From NCBI RefSeq assembly GCF_026000775.1, contig NZ_AP026830.1:2368149-2432148 (forward strand): 64,000 bases of DNA, read 5' to 3'. This DNA is from Vulcanisaeta souniana JCM 11219 (GTDB lineage: Archaea; Thermoproteota; Thermoprotei; Thermoproteales; Thermocladiaceae). Below, in pieces: positions 8,322 to 17,162 of the stretch. The notes under the pieces were generated by a model, which searched no databases, was not told where the DNA came from, and worked only from the letters and a program-made list of their open reading frames with translations. Both the position numbers and the translations under genes were made by a program. Position 1 is the stretch's first letter. Each line of letters starts with the position of its first letter.

Positions 8322-9377
8322 TCACAGGCTTCTTATTTGTATTACGGACTTTATGTCTTCGTGACCCCAGTTATACGCGTATTCATACTCGTCTAGCGTG
8401 ACCTCCTTAGTTATCAACTTCCTGACCCAACCACCAAACTCAAGCTTAGCCTTGACTAAGTCTGAGACGCCCATTTCAAAGGCCCTTATACTTGCGTTGG
8501 TCGCGCCAATGATTAGTTTATTCCTTCTCCAATCATCCAGTAACGGCCCCATATTGACTGTTTTGCTGTCTAGGTATATTCCCAATAACACGGCTACGCC
8601 GTCAACCCCTAAATGCCTTAATGCATCGTATGCGGCGCTTGTTGAGCCCGTGGCCTCAATGACTATGTCAAAGTCACCATTCACTTGGTCAACATTTGTA
8701 TTCACATACGTGGCGCCTATCTCCCTAGTGAGCTTTGCCTTTAGGCTATCATAAGGCCTTGTGGCGGTTACCGTTATGTCAGTGAAACCCCTGAGCCTCA
8801 TAACCATTAACGCCAACATGCCGATGGGACCTGCACCCATTATCAAAACCCTCCTTGGACTCCAGGACTCAAACCTTGCTTGTCCAAGTTTTATTGCTAG
8901 GTCAATGCCTTTCTCGACGATGCTTAGGGGTTCGGTGAGTACGGCGACGTCTATGGCCTCCTTAGGCACCCTAACCAGGTACTTGGCATCCGTTACAGCG
9001 AATTCGGCGGCGAACCCATGGAGGTACCATATACCATGTTCTGTGTATGTACCCCTTGGGCAGTAATCCAGTTCACCTATTGGTAGAGTGCATGTTGTTG
9101 GTCTCCTTACTGTTGGTATGACAATGTCGCCAACACTCACATTATCAACACCATCACCAAGCTCCACAACCTCAGCAACAGCCTCATGACCAAGAATTAG
9201 GTGCTCTTCACCAGGTGGCGGTGCTCCGTATCTGCCTTCAATGATATCCTTATCCGTGCCGCAAACACCTACCTCAATTGGACTTAGTAATACCTGACCG
9301 CGCTTTGGTGATGGCTTTGGCATGTCCCTTAATGCCAATGAGTCCTTAACTAATGGTACGACTGTAACAGCCTTCAT
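8322..9377 (-). CDS. Zinc-dependent sugar (glucose 1-) dehydrogenase, MDR family, paralogue 1
   Basis: 351 residues from the ATG at 9377 (MKAVTVVP), matching the paralogue at 30788; the frame is open 7 residues further upstream. Zinc site VGVCGTDKDIIEGRYG, GHEAVAEVVELG, and the nucleotide fold GAGPIGMLALMVM followed by a TATRP stretch that suggests NADP use. Archaeal homologues oxidise glucose and galactose to the lactone as the first step of the non-phosphorylative Entner-Doudoroff pathway. Two internal blocks, 8869-8993 and 9099-9202, are base-for-base identical to the second copy although the rest has diverged. Confidence 0.85.
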   Translation of the reverse strand: MKAVTVVPLVKDSLALRDMPKPSPKRGQVLLSPIEVGVCGTDKDIIEGRYGAPPPGEEHLILGHEAVAEVVELGDGVDNVSVGDIVIPTVRRPTTCTLPIGELDYCPRGTYTEHGIWYLHGFAAEFAVTDAKYLVRVPKEAIDVAVLTEPLSIVEKGIDLAIKLGQARFESWSPRRVLIMGAGPIGMLALMVMRLRGFTDITVTATRPYDSLKAKLTREIGATYVNTNVDQVNGDFDIVIEATGSTSAAYDALRHLGVDGVAVLLGIYLDSKTVNMGPLLDDWRRNKLIIGATNASIRAFEMGVSDLVKAKLEFGGWVRKLITKEVTLDEYEYAYNWGHEDIKSVIQIRSL

Positions 9378-9544
9378 CAGATGAACATGGAGGTGCACTC
9401 CTTAATAAATCAGTAATGTGTAGTCGTTTAATCAATAATTGTTTCTAAAACTGAACTTAAGAATTATGGTGGGTTTAATCACTATATAATCTATGTATGT
9501 ATACAAAAGAAACACATATTAATGCGGCACTCAGTTCATGCTGT

Positions 9545-10294
9545 ATGTCACAACTATTAAAGGAACTAATGGATAAGTTGGTAAGGAAGGGCTTGGTCAT
9601 TATTGATTTAACCCATGAGTTATACAATGGAATGCCCACTTACCCAGGTGACCCACCCTTTAACCATGAGTACGTAAAGGTTGGTAAGAATTACGGTGAA
9701 GCCACGTTGTCAAAAATCTCAGCGGGACTGCACAGTGGCACTCACATTGACTTGCCACGTCATTTCGTACCAAACGGAACAACCGCAGAAACACTACCCC
9801 TAACTGACTTTATCACGTATGGCATTATACTCGACTTAAGTTACAAGAGACATGGTGAAGCGATCACAGAGGATGACTTAAGGAGGTTCAACGATAAGAT
9901 CCAGGGCAATTACGCAGTAATGCTTTACACGGGCTTCTCAAAGACCTGGGGCACGGAGGAATTCCTCTATAATTGGCCGTACCTAGATAGGTCCGGAGCC
10001 GATTACCTGGTTAAGAGGGGCATTAAGGCCGTTGGGATTGAGGCATTGAGCATAGCTGGTTGGCCAGGTAAGGAGGGTTATCCATACCCACCCAGGGTTC
10101 CCAGGGATGATGTTACCTACGTCCACTATAAGCTACTATCAAACGGCATATACATAATAGAGGGCGTTGCCAACCTAGACGTTGCATTAAATACCTGTAG
10201 GGATGGCGAGGGATTATTCATATTCACACCCCTTAAGATTAAGGGCGCCGAGGGTTCGCCATTACGATTAATAATGCTTTGTGAACCCAGGTAA
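9545..10294 (+). CDS. Cyclase / kynurenine formamidase-like metal hydrolase
   Basis: 249 residues from the ATG at 9545; a start at 9497 would add 16 residues but falls only a few bases after the TATA-like CTATATAAT (9482-9490), too close. The signature of PF04199 is clear: IDLTHELYNGMPTYPGDPP, then HSGTHIDLPRHFVPNG with metal-binding His/Asp, and VGIEALSIAG. Family members hydrolyse N-formylkynurenine, cyclic amides or isatin; substrate here is not decidable and no tryptophan-degradation genes lie near. Single gene, convergent with the Nudix gene. Confidence 0.8.
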   Translation: MSQLLKELMDKLVRKGLVIIDLTHELYNGMPTYPGDPPFNHEYVKVGKNYGEATLSKISAGLHSGTHIDLPRHFVPNGTTAETLPLTDFITYGIILDLSYKRHGEAITEDDLRRFNDKIQGNYAVMLYTGFSKTWGTEEFLYNWPYLDRSGADYLVKRGIKAVGIEALSIAGWPGKEGYPYPPRVPRDDVTYVHYKLLSNGIYIIEGVANLDVALNTCRDGEGLFIFTPLKIKGAEGSPLRLIMLCEPR

Positions 10295-10302
10295 GTAAGG
10301 AC

Positions 10303-10893
10303 TCAGCCAATGTCCCTTGGATCCCTCGGTAGGTCTATACCGAAAGCTTCCCTTAGCAATTTACGTAATATCCTATACGTCATACCCCATATTGTCACAT
10401 CCCCCATTATTATTGCCGGCCTTGGAAAACCTTTTATCATAACGTTTAATTTAACGTAATTCGTAACATCACTAATATACAGCCAAAAAACCTTTGATAG
10501 TTCTGTTTCGTTTATGGTTAATTTAGGATTACAGTCCTTCAATGAAAAAATCACTGGGACAACGTTGATGTTGGGCGCATTGCTTGGTGAGATTGGATCC
10601 AGGACCCCCAGTAATTCAGCATCCTTTGTAAGGTCAAGCCCCACCTCCTCCCTGGCCTCCCTTATAGCTGTCTCCACCAGATCCCTGTCTTTCCTTGGAT
10701 TAAACCTTCCACCAGGAAATGCAGCATCCCCACTCCAGGGATCGCTTGGGTTCTCCGTTCTCTTTCCTATGAGAACAGCATTTAGGCAGGGATTGTATAT
10801 CACAGCCACTGCTGCCCATGAATGCTCATTATCAGGACTCGGCCTGTCACTCTTCGTAATACTCCTTAGTTGCGCTACAGCGTATCCCTCCAT
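10303..10893 (-). CDS. Nudix hydrolase (CoA pyrophosphatase-like)
   Basis: 196 residues from the ATG at 10893 (MEGYAVAQL); the open frame continues 19 residues upstream but a TATA-like TATTTATTA near 10919-10927 fits a transcript starting close to 10893. The Nudix box is complete: GGRFNPRKDRDLVETAIREAREEVGLDL with the REAREE core, and the UPF0035-like lead-in GDAAFPGGR is typical of CoA diphosphatases. Would hydrolyse CoA derivatives or another NDP-X. Convergent with the cyclase gene, 8 bp apart. Confidence 0.82.
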   Translation of the reverse strand: MEGYAVAQLRSITKSDRPSPDNEHSWAAVAVIYNPCLNAVLIGKRTENPSDPWSGDAAFPGGRFNPRKDRDLVETAIREAREEVGLDLTKDAELLGVLDPISPSNAPNINVVPVIFSLKDCNPKLTINETELSKVFWLYISDVTNYVKLNVMIKGFPRPAIIMGDVTIWGMTYRILRKLLREAFGIDLPRDPRDIG

Positions 10894-11059
10894 ATTAATA
10901 TAAAGGATACCCAGGTTTAAGCTAATAAATACTATTCGCCATGACCTCATAACAGGGATTTAGGTCTGTTCGGTATTTGTTCTTCCTTCATACTTGGGCT
11001 TTATTGCCTATCGTGAGAGATTGTTTTGGCGCGACTTGGGTAACCATAATGTCTCCATT

Positions 11060-11111
11060 TACCGTGAACCCATGAACCCTCACCCTTTAGGGCGTGAAGG
11101 AGGTCAGTTAT
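11060..11111 (+). mobile_element. Relic of a TnpB-element right end
   Basis: The segment ACCCTCACCCTTTAGGGC then GTGAAGGAGGTCAGTT closely resembles the right end of the intact TnpB element at 59078-59110 (ACCCCCGCCCTTCAGGGC, then GGGGAAGAGGTCAGTT). The stem is partly decayed and the transposase gene is absent from the surrounding 250 bp, so this is either a deletion remnant or a solo end left by excision. The small open frame across it (10994-11182) is not supported as a gene. Confidence 0.55.
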
Positions 11112-11207
11112 GCATTATGCCCAAGTCTAGAAACATACCTAGATATTTTGTTAATATACTCCTTGGGGAATTACGAAGATAATTAAACATGCATTAAAGG
11201 CGAAAAA

Positions 11208-12248
11208 CTATAGCAGGGCTTGCAAAGGCCTAACTGAGAGGACCTCAGGGTTTGCAAGGTAAAGTGGTCTCTTTCCCATTAATACGTTGATTAAATTCCT
11301 AACAGTGACCTCTGCCATTCTCTCCCTTGTTTCGTAAGTCGCAGAACCAATGTGTGGAACAAGGACGACATTATCGAACTTTGTCAATTCATGGTTGCTC
11401 GGTAGGGGTTCCTCCTCGAATACATCTAATGCAGCACCAGCTATCCAACCCTCCCTGAGCGCCTTAACTAGGGCCTTTGTATCCACTATGTCGCCCCTGG
11501 CCACGTTTACTAAGTAGGCGCTCTTCTTCATCAGCCTTAGCCTCTCCTCATTTATTAGATGCCTAGTTTCTGGGGATGCGGCTATCGTCACCATAACATA
11601 ATCAGCCTCATTAAGTACTGACTCCAGGGGCCTATATTCAATACCAAGTGCAAACTCTATCTGTGGTTTCCTCGTCCTTGACCAATAAATAACCTTCATA
11701 TTAAACGCCCTTGCCCTCCGGGCCAATGCAGCACCGATATTTCCCAATCCTATTATGCCCATTGTGGTTCCATGAACATCATTGCCAAGGAGCCAACCCC
11801 ACTTATCATGTATCTCGCCTGCCCTGATCATTCTATCCCCAAGCACTATCTTCCTAGCCAGTGCTATCAATAGTCCCATTGCCAGGTCAGCCACAGCCTC
11901 AACAAGGACCTCTGGGGTGTGTGTTACGTATATTCCCCTCTCTGTGGCTGCCTTAACGTCTATATGATCAATGCCGACACTGTACGTACTAATAACGAAT
12001 AATTTACTTGCCTCATTAATTAATGACCTACCTATTGTATCACCTAGGGTTACAATAGCCCCAACACAATTCCTAAACATTTCAACCCAAACCTCCCTTG
12101 GCGGTGACGCTTGCTTACTCCACATGGGCCCCGTCTCCTTCCACATCCTAATCTCTATTGGTAATTTATTAAGTTCTGCATATATTATTGAGGGCAGGTT
12201 ACTCCTGCTGATGAAAACGCAGGGACCGACCATCGCCATTTCAATCAT
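11208..12248 (-). CDS. D-isomer-specific 2-hydroxyacid dehydrogenase (glyoxylate/hydroxypyruvate reductase-like)
   Basis: 346 residues. NAD(P)-binding GIIGLGNIGAALARRA; catalytic Arg in YLVNVARGDIVD, Glu in DVFEEEPLPS and His in VLVPHIGSAT are all present. Closest in pattern to GyaR-type glyoxylate/hydroxypyruvate reductases, but members also act on phosphoglycerate or lactate; AxSRT after the second strand (YWSRTRKP) favours NADP(H). In-frame Met codons at residues 4 and 6 are alternative starts. Single gene divergent from the DUF504 gene. Confidence 0.86.
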   Translation of the reverse strand: MIEMAMVGPCVFISRSNLPSIIYAELNKLPIEIRMWKETGPMWSKQASPPREVWVEMFRNCVGAIVTLGDTIGRSLINEASKLFVISTYSVGIDHIDVKAATERGIYVTHTPEVLVEAVADLAMGLLIALARKIVLGDRMIRAGEIHDKWGWLLGNDVHGTTMGIIGLGNIGAALARRARAFNMKVIYWSRTRKPQIEFALGIEYRPLESVLNEADYVMVTIAASPETRHLINEERLRLMKKSAYLVNVARGDIVDTKALVKALREGWIAGAALDVFEEEPLPSNHELTKFDNVVLVPHIGSATYETRERMAEVTVRNLINVLMGKRPLYLANPEVLSVRPLQALL

Positions 12249-12321
12249 GTAACAGCTTATAATGTTTTTCAGCGCATATAGTTAGTATTAAATAGTTAGT
12301 GAACCTAATTATTGATTGTTA

Positions 12322-12576
12322 ATGGTCACAATTAGAGACGTATTGAACAAGCTTAAGTGGACAAATCAAATCAATAACTACATAGTGGTTTATGTGTCTA
12401 GGGGATCGCCGAATAATGAGGAAGTTGTTGAGTTATCGAGAGTGATTATGATTAGTAAGGATGGCTTTACATACATAAGTAATAGGGGTAGGGAGACGTA
12501 CATACCGTATCACAGGGTAATAGAGATTAGGCATAGAGATGGCACGGTGATATTCCATAGAAACGTACCTCATTGA
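12322..12576 (+). CDS. DUF504 / UPF0248 family protein
   Basis: 84 residues starting at the ATG at 12322 (MVTIRDVLNKLKW); a TTG two codons upstream is less likely. Family pattern: TIRDVLNKLKW, YIVVYVSRGSPNNEE, then IPYHRVIEIRHRDGTVIF, as in the archaeal UPF0248 group linked to RNA processing (often beside RNA ligase or nucleotidyltransferase-like genes). Function unknown. Stands alone between divergent and convergent neighbours. Confidence 0.75.
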   Translation: MVTIRDVLNKLKWTNQINNYIVVYVSRGSPNNEEVVELSRVIMISKDGFTYISNRGRETYIPYHRVIEIRHRDGTVIFHRNVPH

Positions 12577-12593
12577 CTCAAGGCGATACTGAA

Positions 12594-13433
12594 TCAAACA
12601 GGGCTTTTATTAATGAACCTCTTAATGAGTAATTGATGTTTATGTACCAACTCCTCATTGGCATTCAATACATTGACCAAGTAGTCTATTTCCACGGGAT
12701 TCAATAACCCTGGAACAACAAGGACATGCGGCGTATCACCAATACTAGGTACATTACCTATTGTTGATACGTCAATACGCTGATCATCCCAGCCAACCCT
12801 GGCTGCGTATATAACCATCAATTCATCATTTATGACGCCAAGGCCACCCACTCTCTCCATCTCCCTGAGTACGTTAATTGCATCAGGGGCGCTCATGAAG
12901 TCACCATTATCCCTAATATCAAGTAGTAATATTGTATGAAGACCACGCCTTACATTGTCACTCAGCACCTCATAGGCCCTCATACTAAGTACGCCCATTC
13001 TTGGGTACGTCACTGTGACCACAGGCCCCAGTTTATATGGCGACAGACCAAGTTGACTAAGCAATGCGCAGACTATGCTCACGGAACTCACGACCCTGAC
13101 ATTAAAACCATGTTTTCTGGCAATCACAGCAATGGCGGCATGCGTCGTGGCTATCATAGGGTCCCCAATCACGAGTAATGCCGTATTCCGCCCATTGTTT
13201 AACTCACGAATAAGCACCTCGCCGTTGTTATCCTCAAGCTCCTCCCGCGAAACAAAATCCACATCATTCCTGATACCCCTTATGTATTCCATAAACCCTA
13301 TTGGTGCCTTTGATGTGTAGGTTTCCATAAAGACGGCGTCTACAGTCTTCAAAACCTCCAGGGCCTCCCTTGTGATGCTCCTAGGACCCAGACCTAGTCC
13401 GACTATGTATAGTGTTGGTCTCTGTGAATCCAC
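12594..13433 (-). CDS. dphB: Diphthine synthase
   Basis: 279 residues, SAM-dependent tetrapyrrole-methylase-fold enzyme that methylates the modified His of elongation factor 2 on the way to diphthamide. Motifs: LYIVGLGLGPRSITREALEVLK, VFMETYTS, the SAM loop LVIGDPMIATTHAAI and HTILLLDIRDNGDFMSAPDAINVL. Length fits archaeal DphB (250-280). The companion gene dph2 is not in the window. Confidence 0.93.
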   Translation of the reverse strand: MDSQRPTLYIVGLGLGPRSITREALEVLKTVDAVFMETYTSKAPIGFMEYIRGIRNDVDFVSREELEDNNGEVLIRELNNGRNTALLVIGDPMIATTHAAIAVIARKHGFNVRVVSSVSIVCALLSQLGLSPYKLGPVVTVTYPRMGVLSMRAYEVLSDNVRRGLHTILLLDIRDNGDFMSAPDAINVLREMERVGGLGVINDELMVIYAARVGWDDQRIDVSTIGNVPSIGDTPHVLVVPGLLNPVEIDYLVNVLNANEELVHKHQLLIKRFINKSPV

Positions 13434-13486
13434 GTTAAGCTTTATCGATTGAAAAACTTAAAAGCATATTAATTCCATATGCATGG

Positions 13487-14734
13487 ATGTCTTCTCGCGT
13501 TAAAATACCTGAGGATGGAGAACCGATAACTGCACAGGGTGGGGTTTGGAAGGTGCCTAATAAGCCAATAATACTTTACATAGAGGGCGATGGGATTGGG
13601 CCTGAGATAACTAATGTGGCCATTAAGGTCATTGATAAAGCCGTGGAGAGAGCATATGGCAGTTCAAGGGAGATTAAATGGGTCAAGGTCTATGCGGGTG
13701 AGGAGGCTGAGAGGGTTTATGGTAATAGGTTTCCTGAGGAGACCATAAACCTGATCACGAAGTACAGGGTCGTACTTAAGGGACCTCTGGAGACCCCGAT
13801 TGGCGGTGGTTGGAGGTCAATAAACGTAGCCATTAGGATGCTCCTGGATGCATACGCCAATGTCAGACCCGTTAAGTACATGCCTGGCCTTGAATCACCA
13901 CTCAAGCACCCTGAGAGGGTTGATATGGTGATTGTTAGGGAGAACACTGATGACTTGTACAGGGGTATTGAGTGGAGTTGGGACAGCCCAGAGGCTGCCA
14001 AGTTAAGGAAGTTCCTTAGGGAGGAGCTTAAGGTGGAGCTTGAGGATGATACCGGAATAGGCATCAAGCCAATTAGTAAGTACAAGACCCAGAGGATAAC
14101 CAGGTTCGCGCTTAGGTTCGCAGTTGAGAATAAGAGGAGGTCCGTAACGATAATGCATAAGGGCAATATCATGAAGTACACAGAGGGTGCCTTCAGGGAG
14201 TGGGCCTACGAGGTGGCGCTTAAGGAGTTTAGGGATTACATAGTTACTGAGGAGGAGGTGAATAAGCAGTATGGTGGTAAGGCACCATCGGGCAAGATAC
14301 TTGTTAATGATAGGATAGCTGATAACATGTTCCAGCAGATAATAACGAGGCCAGAGAGTTACGACGTGATACTGGCGCCGAACTTAAACGGTGACTACAT
14401 TAGTGACGCTGCTGGTGCCCTCATAGGCGATATTGGCGTGCTTGGTGGCGCAAATGTAGGTGATTCGGGCGGCATGTTTGAGGCCGTCCATGGCACTGCG
14501 CCTAAATACGCAGGTAAGAATGTTGCTAACCCAACAGGTATAATTAGGGGCGGTGAATTAATGCTTAGGTTCATGGGTTGGAGGGAGGCTGCCAACTTAA
14601 TCGACAAGGCAATAACCGAGGCCATTAACCAGAAGAAGGTCACGCAGGACCTTGCAAGGTTCATGGGAGTTCAACCACTAGGCACTAGGGAATTCGGCAA
14701 TGCACTAATGGAGATAATTGATCAACTAAAATGA
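13487..14734 (+). CDS. icd: Isocitrate dehydrogenase
   Basis: 415 residues, TCA-cycle (or reverse-cycle) decarboxylating dehydrogenase. Substrate-binding segment with the phosphorylation-site Ser equivalent in GPLETPIGGGWRSINVAIR, then RENTDDLYRGIEW, KGNIMKYTEGAF, the Asp metal ligands in NLNGDYISDAAGAL, and the cofactor region HGTAPKYAGKNVANPTG. The KYAGKNVANP pattern fits the NADP-type bacterial/archaeal IDH group. Start at 13487 is chosen over no alternatives; an out-of-frame ATG lies at 13483. TATA-like ACTTAAAAGC at about 13455. Confidence 0.94.
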   Translation: MSSRVKIPEDGEPITAQGGVWKVPNKPIILYIEGDGIGPEITNVAIKVIDKAVERAYGSSREIKWVKVYAGEEAERVYGNRFPEETINLITKYRVVLKGPLETPIGGGWRSINVAIRMLLDAYANVRPVKYMPGLESPLKHPERVDMVIVRENTDDLYRGIEWSWDSPEAAKLRKFLREELKVELEDDTGIGIKPISKYKTQRITRFALRFAVENKRRSVTIMHKGNIMKYTEGAFREWAYEVALKEFRDYIVTEEEVNKQYGGKAPSGKILVNDRIADNMFQQIITRPESYDVILAPNLNGDYISDAAGALIGDIGVLGGANVGDSGGMFEAVHGTAPKYAGKNVANPTGIIRGGELMLRFMGWREAANLIDKAITEAINQKKVTQDLARFMGVQPLGTREFGNALMEIIDQLK

Positions 14735-14765
14735 ACCTAGTGGAGGTATTACCTAAGTAAAAATG

Positions 14766-15656
14766 CTATTGCCTCTCATTCATTGACTTAATGACTGTTA
14801 ACCTCTCCCTCTTCATAGGTCTTGGATTTACATACTCACTGAGCGCATTCATCATAAGCTCCAGGTCGCTTGGATCAAGATCCTTAAGTATCGGCCTATG
14901 ACTTCTGTAATTAATAATGTCACTTGGATCAACCTCCACGGACTTCACGTCCTCCTCGTAGTACTTGGCTTTAATGAGCACATTACCCAGTGGATTAACG
15001 ACGTGGCTACCTCCGAAGAAGCCGAGTCCGTCGTACTGCCCAACCGTATTCACATACACGGTGTATGCGACGTTCTCGAGTGCCCTGGCCACCATGAATG
15101 TCTCAAAGTGAATCCTAGACATGTCGGGCGCAGCGCTTATGTATACATGTACCTCCGCGCCCTTTAGCATCATTGTCCTCGAGACCTCCGGGTAGAAGGC
15201 ATCATAGCATATTGCAATGCCGACCTTATGGCCATTAATGTCTATGACCGGTATGTCGCCCTTACCGATCCCGAAATACCTATACTCATCAAAAATTCCG
15301 TAGGATGGCAAATGTCTCTTCCTATACACTGCCAATACCCCGTCAGGGCCTATGGCCACCGCCGTATTGTAAAGAACATGGGTATTCTCACTCCTCTCTG
15401 CGAAGCCCACAATAACGTGGCAATTCCTTCTGCTTGCCTCCATCAAAAGCCTACTAATCGTCCTACCACCTATTGGTTCTGCTATTTGAAAGATCAAGTC
15501 CTTAGACATGTAGCCGGGTAGGTAGAGCTCAGGTGCCACGATCAAGTCTGCTCCATCACCAACACAGAGCCTTTCCATGGCCTTGATCAACCTGTTTAGG
15601 TTGTACTCCACATCACCAATTTTACTACCGTACTGGAGTAGGTGTATCCTAAGCAT
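14766..15656 (-). CDS. Nitrilase-fold glutaminase, likely amide-hydrolysing partner of NadE
   Basis: 296 residues, carbon-nitrogen hydrolase fold with the Glu-Lys-Cys triad: E43 in APELYLPGY, K113 in YRKRHLPSYGIFDEYRYF and C150 in AICYDAFYPE. The Lys segment is the specific signature of the N-terminal glutaminase domain of glutamine-dependent NAD synthetases (K..LPNY.VFDE.RYF), not of general nitrilases. It is divergently adjacent to nadE, which lacks this domain. Inference: it supplies ammonia from glutamine to NadE as a separate subunit. Confidence 0.8.
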   Translation of the reverse strand: MLRIHLLQYGSKIGDVEYNLNRLIKAMERLCVGDGADLIVAPELYLPGYMSKDLIFQIAEPIGGRTISRLLMEASRRNCHVIVGFAERSENTHVLYNTAVAIGPDGVLAVYRKRHLPSYGIFDEYRYFGIGKGDIPVIDINGHKVGIAICYDAFYPEVSRTMMLKGAEVHVYISAAPDMSRIHFETFMVARALENVAYTVYVNTVGQYDGLGFFGGSHVVNPLGNVLIKAKYYEEDVKSVEVDPSDIINYRSHRPILKDLDPSDLELMMNALSEYVNPRPMKRERLTVIKSMNERQ

Positions 15657-15741
15657 TAGTTACTGGTTATGCCCGGGATTAAAAATACAAACCCCATTTA
15701 AAATGCGTAAGCGTTTTTAAACCGCAGTTACTAGTATTCAC

Positions 15742-16611
15742 GTGCCTAGGATAACACTTGATAACGTGATACGCATTGACTATGAATACGCTGCACGAAG
15801 AATAACAGACTTCATAAGGACTTACGTAAATGATTCAGGGACCACAGGGGCTGTTATTGGCCTAAGCGGTGGTGTTGATTCCAGCGTAACCGCATACCTA
15901 TTGGTCAGGGCGTTGGGACGTGACAACGTAGTTGGCCTAATACTACCGTATAAAACAACACCGCCCGAGGACATTAGGGATGCCAAGTATATCGCCGAGA
16001 CCCTAGGGATTAAGTATTACTATATTGACATTAGCAATGTTAGAAACGCCTTTGCGGAAGCAATTCCTGAGTTTGATGAAGGAAATAAGGTTGCTACGGG
16101 TAATCTCCTGCCCAGGATTAGGATGACAATTCTTTACTACTTCGCCAATAAGCTCAACAAGGTAGTGGCAGGTACTGGAGATAAAAGCGAGCTTTTGATT
16201 GGTTACTTCACGAAGTACGGCGATGGAGGCGTTGACATACTACCAATAGGCGACCTATACAAGACCCAGGTTAGGTACCTGGGTAAGTACCTTGGCCTGC
16301 TGGATAGTATTGCATTTAAGCCATCAAGCCCAAGGCTTTGGGATGGACAAACTGCGGAGGGCGAGCTTGGGGTTAAGTACGAGGATGTGGACGTCATACT
16401 ACACGCATTGGTTGATTATAGGATGAACATTGAACAAGCCGTTGAGGCCACGGGTAAGCCCCTTGAGTTGGTCCAAGCCGTATGGCGCAGGGTAATAAAT
16501 ACTGAGCATAAGAGAAGGAGCCCTGTGGTGCCCAGGGTATCCATGAGGACCCTCGGTCTAGACTGGAGGATGCCCATAAATAGGACTGGTCTGAGCGAAT
16601 TCATGGAATAA
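15742..16611 (+). CDS. nadE: NAD synthetase (amidating)
   Basis: 289 residues from a GTG. Amidates nicotinate adenine dinucleotide to NAD with ATP. PP-loop SGGVDSSVTAYLL, AGTGDKSELLIGYFTKYGDGGVDILPIGDLYKTQVR and the PSSPRLWDGQTAEGELG loop are all typical. Synthetase domain only, as in ammonia-dependent enzymes. TATA-like GTTTTTAAACC at 15712-15722 lies about 20 bp before the GTG. Shares an 85-bp divergent promoter region with the glutaminase-like gene. Confidence 0.93.
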   Translation: MPRITLDNVIRIDYEYAARRITDFIRTYVNDSGTTGAVIGLSGGVDSSVTAYLLVRALGRDNVVGLILPYKTTPPEDIRDAKYIAETLGIKYYYIDISNVRNAFAEAIPEFDEGNKVATGNLLPRIRMTILYYFANKLNKVVAGTGDKSELLIGYFTKYGDGGVDILPIGDLYKTQVRYLGKYLGLLDSIAFKPSSPRLWDGQTAEGELGVKYEDVDVILHALVDYRMNIEQAVEATGKPLELVQAVWRRVINTEHKRRSPVVPRVSMRTLGLDWRMPINRTGLSEFME

Positions 16612-16646
16612 AATATTAAGAGGACCAGTAGTTGACTTAATTTAAA

Positions 16647-17162
16647 ATGAACCAGCCTCTTTGGCACATCATTGAGGACCCTGCATACATCATGAATTTA
16701 TACGCTGGTATCGTTATACTGCTAATGCTAATTGGCGCTGTGACCGTCTATATCCTAACGCAATCAATAATTGATGCGGCGCTTGTATCATTACCACCGA
16801 TATTCATAGCCCTGATAATGATCGCCGCTAAGAGGATCGCCAAGAAAAACGAAGTAATTATATACATGGATCGCGTAATTGCTGTAAGGGATTCCAAAAG
16901 AATTGAACTGCCCATAAACCAATTATCCAGCATAAGGATTAGGCCTGTAATTAACACGGTCAGGGTCCTAAATACTCGATTAATACCTGTATCCGTAATA
17001 CCGAGGTTTAATACCTGGTCGGTCACATTCATGTCGGGGAGAAACGAGGTGATTAAGGTATGGATTAGCGAGAGTGAGCTCGATAGATTAAGGGCGGTCC
17101 TTAGGAAATTATGCGTTGAGAGGTTAATATGTATAAATATTGAGAATGCGATGCCCATTTAA
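16647..17162 (+). CDS. Hypothetical membrane protein with PH-like cytoplasmic part
   Basis: 171 residues. Two predicted membrane helices near the N-terminus (about 15-38 and 42-60), then a positively charged stop-transfer AAKRIAKKNE and a soluble, strand-rich domain (IIYMDRVIAVRDSKRIELPINQL, then VIKVWISESELDRLRAVL) reminiscent of bacterial PH domains. No named family recognised. The stop overlaps the start of the QueF-like gene (TAATG), so the two are co-transcribed; any functional link is unknown. Confidence 0.55.
   Translation: MNQPLWHIIEDPAYIMNLYAGIVILLMLIGAVTVYILTQSIIDAALVSLPPIFIALIMIAAKRIAKKNEVIIYMDRVIAVRDSKRIELPINQLSSIRIRPVINTVRVLNTRLIPVSVIPRFNTWSVTFMSGRNEVIKVWISESELDRLRAVLRKLCVERLICINIENAMPI

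Noticed and set aside
10994..11182. 62-codon plus-strand frame
   Set aside because: Covers the relic TnpB right end; product is not protein-like apart from that.
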